From assembly GCF_025994315.1 (NCBI RefSeq), contig NZ_BAQE01000025.1: a stretch of 64,000 nt of DNA. One strand, 5' to 3'. The notes beneath the pieces were generated by a model, which was not told where the DNA came from, did not search any database, and saw only the letters and a program-made list of their open reading frames with translations. A program made the position numbers and the translations under genes. Position 1 is the first letter of the stretch, and the number at the start of each line of letters is the position of its first letter. This document shows, piece after piece, positions 15,562 through 23,094 of this stretch. Source of the DNA: Swaminathania salitolerans (GTDB lineage: Bacteria; Pseudomonadota; Alphaproteobacteria; Acetobacterales; Acetobacteraceae).

Positions 15562-16445
15562 GCCGCATGAAGGATACGGGCCGGACAATGGGGCAGGGCT
15601 GGCGCAAGGGGCCGCGCGCAACGCGCCGCCTCGTGACGGATCGTCTTGCGACGGCGCTGAGTCTCGGGGCAACGGCTCTGCTCGTGATCGCCCTTGCATC
15701 CATTCTCTGGACGTTGCTTCGCAATGGCATTGCCGGTCTTTCCATCGCGGCGCTGATTCACCCGATGGGGCCGCCGGGGACGAATGGCGGGCTGGCGAAT
15801 GCCATCGTCGGCAGCGTGATCCAGACGGTGGTGGCGCTTCTCATCGCCACCCCGATCGGACTTGGCTGCGGCGTCTTTCTCTCCGAGTTCGGTCGCGGGT
15901 CGCGTTTTGCGACCTCGGTCCGATTCGTCTCGGATGTTCTGCTCTCTGCGCCATCCATCCTGATCGGTCTGTTCGTCTATCTCGTTCTCGTGGCGCCTTT
16001 CGGGCATTTCTCGGGTCTGGCGGGTTCGGTCGCACTGGCGATTCTCGCTGTGCCGATCATCGTGCGGACCACAGAAGACATGCTGCGGCTCGTTCCCGTC
16101 GCGATGCGCGAGGCAGGCGCTGCTCTGGGCGCGGCGCATTGGCGCGTGGTGCTTTTCCTGTGTCTGCGTTCTGCTGCGCCGGGCGTGCTGACCGGCATTC
16201 TTCTCGCTCTCGCCCGGGTCAGCGGTGAGACGGCGCCTCTGCTCTTCACATCGCTGGGCAACCAGAACTGGTCTTTCAGCCTCGACAGGCCGATGGCAAG
16301 TCTTCCGATCGCCATCTATCAGTATGCCGGGGCCTCCTATGACGACTGGGTGCGTCTCGCCTGGACGGGCGCGCTTCTCGTCACGCTCGGAGTGCTCGGG
16401 ATCAATATCATCGTGCGGTTCGGCTTCCGCAAGAAACAGTCATAG
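15558..16445 (+). CDS. pstA: Phosphate ABC transporter permease PstA
   Basis: The second permease of the phosphate importer (295 residues), starting at the ATGA overlap with pstC. A basic N-terminus precedes about six transmembrane helices. The conserved EAGAALGAAHWRVVLFLCLRSA coupling loop and RVSGETAPLLFTSLGNQ motif are those of PstA. A longer frame back to 15249 lies inside pstC and is not credible. pstB follows after 18 bases. Complete and without anomalies. Confidence 0.96.
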   Translation: MSRMKDTGRTMGQGWRKGPRATRRLVTDRLATALSLGATALLVIALASILWTLLRNGIAGLSIAALIHPMGPPGTNGGLANAIVGSVIQTVVALLIATPIGLGCGVFLSEFGRGSRFATSVRFVSDVLLSAPSILIGLFVYLVLVAPFGHFSGLAGSVALAILAVPIIVRTTEDMLRLVPVAMREAGAALGAAHWRVVLFLCLRSAAPGVLTGILLALARVSGETAPLLFTSLGNQNWSFSLDRPMASLPIAIYQYAGASYDDWVRLAWTGALLVTLGVLGINIIVRFGFRKKQS

Positions 16446-16463
16446 GCAAAGGACGACAGGCTC

Positions 16464-17270
16464 ATGAGCGAAGCCCTGCATGAATCTCCGGACCAGAAGG
16501 CCGATCCCGAGTCCCGGGATGCGGCGCTCGAGGTCAGGGATCTGGATTTCTACTACGGCGAGAAGCAGGCTCTCAAATCGATTTCCATGGATTTCCGCAA
16601 GCAGAGCGTGACCGCCATGATCGGTCCGTCGGGCTGCGGAAAATCCACGCTGCTGCGTATCTTCAACCGGATGTACGATCTCTACCCGGGGCAGAAAGCC
16701 ACCGGATCGGTGATGTTCGACGGTGCGAATATTCTCGATCCTGCGCTCGATCTGAACACACTCCGCTCACGGATCGGCATGGTGTTCCAGAAGCCGACAC
16801 CGTTTCCGATGTCGATCTACGACAATATCGCCTTCGGTGTGCGCCTGCACGAGAAGCTCTCGCGTCATGAAATGGATGCCCGGGTGGAAGACGTGCTTAC
16901 CCGCGTCGCTCTGTGGAAAGAGGTGCGCGACCGCCTGCGCGAGCCTGCTTCCGGCATGTCGGGCGGCCAGCAGCAGCGTCTGTGCATCGCGCGCAGCATC
17001 GCGACCCGTCCCGAGGTGTTGCTTCTCGACGAGCCGACTTCGGCGCTCGATCCGATTTCGACAGCGCGAATCGAGGAGCTGCTCGATGAACTCAAGCGCG
17101 ATTTCACGATCGCGATCGTGACGCACAACATGCAGCAGGCGGCACGTTGTGCCGATCAGGTGGCGTTCTTCTATCTCGGCACGCTGATCGAGATGGACAG
17201 TGCCGACCGGATGTTCACCAATCCGCGTCAGAAACAGACGCAGGACTATATCACGGGTCGTTTCGGATAG
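16464..17270 (+). CDS. pstB: Phosphate ABC transporter ATPase PstB
   Basis: This 268-residue ATPase powers PstCA. The Walker A motif is GPSGCGKST (about 54-62), the Q-loop is FQKPTPFPMSIYDN, the signature is SGGQQQR, the Walker B is VLLLDEPTSALD, and the switch histidine is in THNMQQ. FQKPTPFP is typical of PstB rather than of other ABC importers. It is cytoplasmic and also relays transport state to PhoU/PhoR. It lies third in the operon, with a 151-bp gap before phoU that may carry an internal promoter. Confidence 0.97.
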   Translation: MSEALHESPDQKADPESRDAALEVRDLDFYYGEKQALKSISMDFRKQSVTAMIGPSGCGKSTLLRIFNRMYDLYPGQKATGSVMFDGANILDPALDLNTLRSRIGMVFQKPTPFPMSIYDNIAFGVRLHEKLSRHEMDARVEDVLTRVALWKEVRDRLREPASGMSGGQQQRLCIARSIATRPEVLLLDEPTSALDPISTARIEELLDELKRDFTIAIVTHNMQQAARCADQVAFFYLGTLIEMDSADRMFTNPRQKQTQDYITGRFG

Positions 17271-17421
17271 AAGCGGGTCGCACCCGGACGGATTTCCTCC
17301 ATACGGGTGAGGAGATGCGCCGGAGCGCAGGGGGAGGGCACGGTTCTCCCGGACCGGTATTCGATGCCGGTATTCGACAACGATGCTTCAGGATCGCGGC
17401 TAGCGGGTGGGAATGAGAGAG

Positions 17422-18138
17422 ATGCCAACGGACAGCGTTCATACCGTCAAGAGTTACGAGCAGGAACTGGACCGGATGCGCGCCATGATGGCGCGCATGG
17501 GCGGCATCGTCGAAAGTCAGGTCGCGCAGGCCGTGGCCGCCGTGACCGAACATGACGAGGAGGCTGCCCAGGCGGCGCCGGCACAGGATCCGCAGGTGGA
17601 TCTTCTCGAGCGCGATGTCGAGGCGCTCGCCATACGGCTTCTCGCCCTGCGCAGCCCGATGGCGGGCGATCTGCGCGAGATCGTCGCTGCCCTCAAGATC
17701 ACAGGCGATCTCGAACGGATCGGCGATTATGCCGCCTCGATCGCACGGCGCAGCCAGCGCTTCGATCTCGTCGATCGTCAGATCTCCCTTTCCGGGCTGC
17801 GCAGCATGGGGCGGCTGGTGCAGGAGAACCTGCGTCGGGTGATCGATGCCGTGACGCAGCAGGATGCCGACCGGGCGACCGAGGTCTGGCAGGCCGATCG
17901 CGAGGTCGATGAATATTATACCGCCATGTTCCGCGAGCTGGTGACATACATGATGGAGGATCCGCGCAACATCAGCCCCTGCACGCATCTCCTGTTCATC
18001 GCCAAGAACTTCGAACGGATCGGCGATCACACGACGAACATTGCCGAGCGCGTCTATTACGCGGTCACGGGCGACAACCTGCCTGCGGTGCGTCCTCGCG
18101 GTGGACTTTCCACCGGGGACGACGCGGTCGCCCGATGA
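17422..18138 (+). CDS. phoU: Phosphate-signalling protein PhoU
   Basis: PhoU is an all-helical negative modulator that links the Pst transporter to PhoR. Two PhoU repeats are visible. In each, a helix with DLREIVAALKITGDLERIGDYA (first) or NFERIGDHTTNIAERV (second) supplies the conserved E/D-RIGD metal-binding motif. The start at 17422 is favoured by GGTGGGA nine bases upstream. Alternatives are ATG 17413 and GTG 17407. The stop overlaps the phoB start (ATGA), indicating coupled translation of phoU and phoB. Confidence 0.95.
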   Translation: MPTDSVHTVKSYEQELDRMRAMMARMGGIVESQVAQAVAAVTEHDEEAAQAAPAQDPQVDLLERDVEALAIRLLALRSPMAGDLREIVAALKITGDLERIGDYAASIARRSQRFDLVDRQISLSGLRSMGRLVQENLRRVIDAVTQQDADRATEVWQADREVDEYYTAMFRELVTYMMEDPRNISPCTHLLFIAKNFERIGDHTTNIAERVYYAVTGDNLPAVRPRGGLSTGDDAVAR

Positions 18139-18830
18139 GCGGGTCGCTCGTCAGGATCGTCGTGGTGGAGGACGATCCATCCCTCCAGCTGATGATCCGC
18201 TACAATCTCGACAAGCTCGGCTACGATGTTTCGGCCTATCCCGAGGCCGAGCAGGCCTGGGACTCCATTTCGCGTAACCGCCCCGATGCCATCGTGCTCG
18301 ACTGGATGCTTCCGGGCATGTCCGGAATCGATCTCTGCCGTCGTATCAGGGGCACGGCGTCCCTGCACGATCTCCCGGTCCTTATGCTGACGGCGCGTGC
18401 GGACGAGCAGGACAGCATAAGGGGGCTCGATAGCGGTGCGGATGACTATATCGCCAAACCGTGCAGCATCGAGGCACTCGACGCCAGATTGCGGGCGCTG
18501 CTCCGGCGCACCCAGCCCGCCAAGCAGAACATCCTGACCTTTGCCGATCTTCAGCTCGATCTCCAGACGCATCGGGCCGAGCGGAGCGGGCGGCAGCTCG
18601 TTCTGGGGCCGACCGAGTTCCGTCTGCTCGAATTCCTGATGCGTCATCCGAGGCGGGTATTCTCGCGCGAGGATCTGCTGCAGAAAGTCTGGGGGTCCAA
18701 TGTCCATGTCGAGCTGCGTACGATCGACGTGCATATCCGTCGGCTGCGTCGTGCCCTCAATCTCGATCATGAGTTCGATTATGTCCGCACGGTGCGTTCT
18801 GCGGGCTATGCGCTCGACGATCAGGCCTGA
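18135..18830 (+). CDS. phoB: Phosphate response regulator PhoB
   Basis: An OmpR-family regulator of 231 residues. Its receiver domain has the acidic pair in VVEDD, the phospho-acceptor Asp56 in VLDWMLP, the switch Thr in MLTAR and Lys in YIAKP. The C-terminal winged helix (about 135-230) contains ELRTIDVHIRRLRR and DYVRTVRSAGYAL. It activates pst and other phosphate-starvation genes by binding Pho boxes. It overlaps phoU by 4 bases, and phoR follows in the same frame with no normal start codon. Confidence 0.95.
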   Translation: MSGSLVRIVVVEDDPSLQLMIRYNLDKLGYDVSAYPEAEQAWDSISRNRPDAIVLDWMLPGMSGIDLCRRIRGTASLHDLPVLMLTARADEQDSIRGLDSGADDYIAKPCSIEALDARLRALLRRTQPAKQNILTFADLQLDLQTHRAERSGRQLVLGPTEFRLLEFLMRHPRRVFSREDLLQKVWGSNVHVELRTIDVHIRRLRRALNLDHEFDYVRTVRSAGYALDDQA

Positions 18831-18842
18831 GGGATCGCGACC

Positions 18843-19988
18843 CTGACGATCCTTCTCGCCGCGTTCCTGATCCTAGCCCTGACCGGGTGGTGGCTTTCCT
18901 GGCATGCGTGGCGTCAGGCCCGGCCGGCGGGACCGGACGACTTCCTGCCGACCGGCCCGGGCGAGAGCGATCCGCCGCGGGCATCGGCCTTTTGCGAGCT
19001 GCTTCCCGTCTCGTCGGTGCTTCTCGATGATGGCGGACGCATCCTTCATGCCAATCGCACCGCACGCTCGACATTCGGCGATACGCTCGGCGCGGTGATC
19101 CGTCACCCGGCTGTCCAGTCGGTCCTCTCGAGTCTCACCCCCGAGACGGCGGTCGTGACCCGGGTGGAGCTGGACGTTCCGGTCAGGCGGATCGTGCAGG
19201 TCACCTTCCGCAAATGGCCTGACCGCTTCGCAAGATCCGTCGACTGGGAAGAGGGGGTCCTCGCCGTACTCGAGGATTGTTCGGAGACGGAGGTCGTGGA
19301 CCGGATGCGCGCCGATTTCGTCGCCTATGCCAGCCACGAATTGCGCACGCCGCTCGCATCGCTGATGGGGTTCATCGAGACGTTGCAGGGGCCTGCTTCC
19401 GACGATCCTGCGGCCCAGCAGCAATTTCTTGCGATCATGGCCGCACAGGCGGCCCGTATGGAACGCCTCATCGAGCGTCTGCTTTATCTCTCACGGGTCC
19501 AGCGGCTCGAGCATCTGCGGCCCCATGCCGTGGTCGCCGCGCAGGATCTCATGGACCGACTGCTCGAGGACAGTCACATCCTCATGCGGGACTCCGACGC
19601 GCGTCTCGTCATTCTTCCGGTCGAGGAGGAGCTGTTTTTCCCGGCGGATGAGGACCAGATCGTGCAGGTTCTGCTCAATCTGGTCGAGAATGCGCTGAAA
19701 TATGGCGGTCCGGGTATCGAGATCCGTGTCGGCATCGTCGCCGAAGGGGCGCGTGGCGTCGAGATCGTCGTGTCGGATAACGGGCGCGGCGTCGATACGC
19801 AGCATGTCCCCCGGCTTACCGAGCGATTCTATCGCGTCGAGGGCAGGGCGAATGCTGCGCAATCGGGGACGGGGCTGGGCCTTGCCATCGTCAAGCATAT
19901 CGTCGATCGCCATGGCGGACGCTTCAGGATCGAAAGCGCGCCCGGCAAGGGCATGAGCTGCCGGATATGGCTGCCCCGCGAAAGCTGA
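18843..19988 (+). CDS. phoR: Phosphate sensor kinase PhoR, with a non-canonical start
   Basis: The frame directly after the phoB stop encodes one transmembrane helix (TLTILLAAFLILALTGWW), a PAS-like region, a HisKA box with His165 in YASHELRTP, and an ATPase domain with NLVENALKYGG, DNGRGV and GTGLGLAIVKH. This is the normal PhoR layout. Between the phoB stop (18828-18830) and a GTG at 19017 there is no ATG, GTG or TTG in this frame, and starting at 19017 would remove the helix. CTG at 18843, eight bases after GAGGGA, or ATC at 18834, are the plausible starts. I give CTG with low certainty. The domain call is firm. Confidence 0.85.
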   Translation: MTILLAAFLILALTGWWLSWHAWRQARPAGPDDFLPTGPGESDPPRASAFCELLPVSSVLLDDGGRILHANRTARSTFGDTLGAVIRHPAVQSVLSSLTPETAVVTRVELDVPVRRIVQVTFRKWPDRFARSVDWEEGVLAVLEDCSETEVVDRMRADFVAYASHELRTPLASLMGFIETLQGPASDDPAAQQQFLAIMAAQAARMERLIERLLYLSRVQRLEHLRPHAVVAAQDLMDRLLEDSHILMRDSDARLVILPVEEELFFPADEDQIVQVLLNLVENALKYGGPGIEIRVGIVAEGARGVEIVVSDNGRGVDTQHVPRLTERFYRVEGRANAAQSGTGLGLAIVKHIVDRHGGRFRIESAPGKGMSCRIWLPRES

Positions 19989-20016
19989 ACGCGTCCGGTC
20001 TTGCGGCGAGGATCCG

Positions 20017-20355
20017 TCAGAAATAGCCGCGCGGATTTCTGATCGGCACGTCGTCCACCAGGGCGATGACGGGGCGGATCACCCGCACGAGCCACCAGAT
20101 GAAGAGAATGCCGAACATCACATAGCCGACGAAAACGAGGCAGAGCAGGCCGGAGAGAATGGCACCGGCCAGACCGAGCCAGAACGTCCGGATCGCATAG
20201 ATGAAATGGCTCTCATAGATCGTGCCCCTGGCCTGACCGCGCTTGATATAGGCGACGATGACCCCGGGAATGCTGGTGATCCCGAAAAAGAACGAGGCAA
20301 TGAACAGGATATGCACGATCCACGCCCATCGTCTTGCCTGTTCGCTGCGTGGCAT
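20017..20355 (-). CDS. DUF4870-type small membrane protein
   Basis: A 112-residue membrane protein with about three transmembrane helices, containing WAWIVHILFIASFFFG, a central GLAGAILSGLLCLVFVGYV segment and a final WWLVRVIRPVIALVD. The pattern resembles DUF4870/Tic20-like small membrane proteins, whose role is unknown. I chose ATG 20355 because GAAGGA lies nine bases upstream; ATG 20388 would add 11 residues. It lies in reverse orientation between phoR and pstS, so it splits the phosphate cluster. Confidence 0.75.
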   Translation of the reverse strand: MPRSEQARRWAWIVHILFIASFFFGITSIPGVIVAYIKRGQARGTIYESHFIYAIRTFWLGLAGAILSGLLCLVFVGYVMFGILFIWWLVRVIRPVIALVDDVPIRNPRGYF

Positions 20356-20491
20356 GGCGCGCCATCCTTCTGTGAAGCCGGACTGCATGGGGGGTTCGTT
20401 CCTTCCGTTCTGTTATGCTAGATCGAGCCCGGAATGGCCGCCGACGTCAAATCGCGGCGTTTCCTGTCGATACGAAGAACTGACTGGTAGC

Positions 20492-21484
20492 ATGACTCTG
20501 ACCAAACGCTTCGCCCTCCTCGCAGGCCTCGCTTTTCTTCCCCTCTCCGCCCCGGCGCAGGGGCAGACCGTAACGGGGGCCGGATCGAGTTTCGCAGCGC
20601 CCCTTTATGAAAGCTGGGGAGAAAGAGTGCACCAGAAAGACGGTGTCGAGGTCAATTACCAAAGCGTGGGGTCCGGAGCCGGGATCAATCAGGTCGTCGC
20701 AGGGACCGTCGATTTCGGAGCTTCGGACAAGCCGGCGCGCCCCGGTCTTCTGGCAGCGCACCATCTGTACCAGTTTCCCACGGCGCTCGGGGCGATCGTG
20801 GTGATCGTCAATATTCCCGGTATTCCGGCGGGGGCCGTCAGGCTCGACGGGCCGACGCTCGAGGCGATCTATGCGGGAGAGATCGGCGCGTGGAACGACC
20901 CGCGTATCGCAGCCCAGAATCCCGGGCTCGATCTGCCGGACGAGGCGGTCGCTGCGGTTCACCGGGCTGACGCCTCCGGCACGACCTTCGTCTTCACCTC
21001 CTATCTGTCGCGCGTATCCCCGTCCTGGAAGACGGGCACGGGTGCGGGCACATCTGTCGCATGGAGCAGCGGAGCGGGCGCTCGCGGCAATGACGGGGTG
21101 GCGGCGACGGTGCGCCAGACGATCGGCGGAATCGGCTATGTCGAATATGCCTATGCGCGTCACAACCATCTGCCGATGGCCCGTCTCAGAAATCGCGACG
21201 GCGCTTATGTGGAGGCGGGGCCAGCGGCTTTCGCTGCGGCTGCCGACCGCGCGGACTGGGCTCATGCGCAGAATCACGTGGTCGATCTGCTCGATCTCGC
21301 GGGGCCGGGCGTCTGGCCGATCATGAGCGCGACCTATGCGCTCGTTCCCCTCAAGGGCAATCCCGGGACCCGTCATTTTTTCGAGACAGGTCTGACGGAG
21401 GGCGAGGAAGACGCGCGCACGCTCGATTATGTGGTTCTTCCCGAAAAGGTGCGTTCGGAAATCCTCGAAGCGTGGCCGGGCTGA
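20492..21484 (+). CDS. pstS: Periplasmic phosphate-binding protein PstS
   Basis: The soluble substrate receptor of the PstSCAB importer. From ATG 20492 it is 330 residues with a signal peptide cut near APAQG|QT (about 23-26). Phosphate-site motifs are GAGSSFAAPLYESW, YQSVGSGAGINQV, DFGASDKP and DASGTTFVFTSYLS, all as in E. coli-type PstS. It lies about 5 kb after pstC, past phoR and an antisense membrane gene, instead of leading the operon. It must therefore have its own promoter, within the roughly 100 bases upstream. Confidence 0.96.
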   Translation: MTLTKRFALLAGLAFLPLSAPAQGQTVTGAGSSFAAPLYESWGERVHQKDGVEVNYQSVGSGAGINQVVAGTVDFGASDKPARPGLLAAHHLYQFPTALGAIVVIVNIPGIPAGAVRLDGPTLEAIYAGEIGAWNDPRIAAQNPGLDLPDEAVAAVHRADASGTTFVFTSYLSRVSPSWKTGTGAGTSVAWSSGAGARGNDGVAATVRQTIGGIGYVEYAYARHNHLPMARLRNRDGAYVEAGPAAFAAAADRADWAHAQNHVVDLLDLAGPGVWPIMSATYALVPLKGNPGTRHFFETGLTEGEEDARTLDYVVLPEKVRSEILEAWPG

Positions 21485-21652
21485 AACGGGATGCAACCGG
21501 GAGGAAAAAAGTTCCCTTCTCCGGTCGTAGCAAAGTCTTGAAGCCGTATCCCATTCCCACGGATGTCATGCGCTTTATGCTGTGCTGTTCCTGAACGGTC
21601 GGATTACACTCCTTGCCGTGATCTCAACCAGTGACAACGCGGAAATGACGTT

Positions 21653-22123
21653 ATGGCCTTGCCTTCCTTCCTGTTCGTCTGCACGGGCAATATCTGCCGC
21701 TCTCCCCTGGCCGAGGCCGCAATGCGCGCCGAGGCCAGCAAACGCGGCCTCGATCTTGATATCGATTCCGCCGCCACCGGTGTCTGGCATGTCGGCGAGG
21801 CACCCGATATCCGCGCCCGGCGTGTCGCCCGCAAGCACGGTCTGACCATCGATCACTATCTCGCCCGACAGGTGAAGGAAGAGGACTTCACGCGGTTCGA
21901 TCATATCATCGCTCTGGATGGCGGCCATCTTCGCGCCCTGCGTCGCCTCGCTCCCCAGGGTGCTGAGGCACGCATTCGCCTGCTTCTCGATCATGTTCCC
22001 GAGCGCGAGGGTGATGAGATCCCCGATCCCTTCTACGGCAAGGATATCGATTTCGAGACGGCCTGGCAGGAGATCGCGCTGGGATGCAGCCATCTCGCCC
22101 GCGCGACGCTGGATGCTGCATGA
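21653..22123 (+). CDS. Low-molecular-weight protein tyrosine phosphatase family
   Basis: A 156-residue cytoplasmic phosphatase with the catalytic loop CTGNICRS (nucleophile Cys10, Arg16) and the general-acid motif DPFYG near residue 127, both as in the LMW-PTP family. Its stop overlaps the start of the next gene, a fructosamine-kinase-family gene, by 4 bases. Members of this phosphatase family are known to dephosphorylate protein-bound ribulosamine-5-phosphate. Together with the kinase this points to protein deglycation rather than tyrosine signalling (inference from context). Confidence 0.93.
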   Translation: MALPSFLFVCTGNICRSPLAEAAMRAEASKRGLDLDIDSAATGVWHVGEAPDIRARRVARKHGLTIDHYLARQVKEEDFTRFDHIIALDGGHLRALRRLAPQGAEARIRLLLDHVPEREGDEIPDPFYGKDIDFETAWQEIALGCSHLARATLDAA

Positions 22124-22935
22124 GCGAGCGTCTTGTCGATGCCGCAAGGCTGATAGGCGAGAAGGACGATTTCGACGCCATGCCGCTCGGCGGGGGCGAT
22201 CTGTCGGAGATCTGGCATCTGCGTTTTCCTTCCGGTCGCGAGGCGGTCGTCAAGATCGGAGGACAGCCGCAGATCGAGGCCGCCATGCTCGAGTCGCTCG
22301 CAGGGACGGGTGTCACCGTACCGCAGGTTCTGGGTGTAGCCGCAGATCTGCTCGTGCTCTCCTATTTCCCGCCCGCGCGAACTGACTGGGCGGCGCTCGG
22401 CGCGGCCATGGCCCGCCTCCATGCCACGCCGCAACCCGGAAGATACGGATGGGATGCGGATTATGCATTCGGCACCGTTCCCATCGAGAACGGATGGGAC
22501 GATGACTGGCGCCGCTTCTGGAGAGAGAAGCGGTTGCGTCCGTTTCTGGGAGGGTTGCCACGCGAGCACGCAGCGCGGGTCCATCATGTCATGGAGCGGA
22601 TCGATACCCTCTTGCCGGAGGCGCCCCGTGCCGTTCTGCTGCATGGGGATCTGTGGAGCGGCAATGTCGTCTATACGCCCGACCCGGCGGGAGGCACCCG
22701 CGCAGCCCTGATCGATCCCGCGTGCTTTGTCGGAGATGCGAGCGCCGATTTTGCCATCCTCACCCTGTTCGCATCTCCGCCGCCAGCTTTCTGGGAGGCC
22801 TACGGTCCGCTGCCATCGGGATATGAGCGCAGCATCCTCGCCTATCGCCTCTGGCCGGCTCTGGTGCATTGCCGCCTGTTCGGTGCGACCTATCTGCCCC
22901 TGCTCGATCGGTGCCTCGACGCGATCTCTCTCTGA
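22120..22935 (+). CDS. Fructosamine/ketosamine 3-kinase family protein
   Basis: A 271-residue kinase of the aminoglycoside-phosphotransferase fold. Visible motifs are GGGDLSEIWHLRF (nucleotide loop), VVKIG (Lys), the catalytic loop LHGDLWSGNVV and the metal-binding LIDPACFVGDASADFA. HGDLWSGN is the fructosamine-3-kinase form of the Brenner motif. These enzymes phosphorylate ketoamines on glycated proteins, which makes the sugar leave. Start ATG 22120 lies inside the stop of the phosphatase gene, so the two are co-translated. Confidence 0.9.
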   Translation: MSERLVDAARLIGEKDDFDAMPLGGGDLSEIWHLRFPSGREAVVKIGGQPQIEAAMLESLAGTGVTVPQVLGVAADLLVLSYFPPARTDWAALGAAMARLHATPQPGRYGWDADYAFGTVPIENGWDDDWRRFWREKRLRPFLGGLPREHAARVHHVMERIDTLLPEAPRAVLLHGDLWSGNVVYTPDPAGGTRAALIDPACFVGDASADFAILTLFASPPPAFWEAYGPLPSGYERSILAYRLWPALVHCRLFGATYLPLLDRCLDAISL

Positions 22936-23094
22936 GCGGAAGTTTCCGCTTCGCCCTGTCTTCGGGTCTCTCCTCTTCTGTTCCGGTAGTTTTTCCTCCG
23001 CCCGCCGTCCCCTTTGCTACCCGGCCCGGGGGCAGGGGCCGGGAGCAGGGAGCCAGAAGCAGGGAAGGGGGAAGCAGAAGGTGCAGGAGCGGGT

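Noticed and set aside
18135..19988. A PhoB-PhoR fusion by readthrough of the phoB TGA
   Set aside because: The frames are indeed the same, but both proteins have complete separate domains and a ribosome-binding-like GAGGGA spans the stop. Re-initiation is simpler.
23032..23090. Tandem array of GCAGGG-like words after dhaKL
   Set aside because: Spacing is irregular (13, 14, 15 and 9 bases) and the units differ. It is only purine-rich low-complexity sequence.
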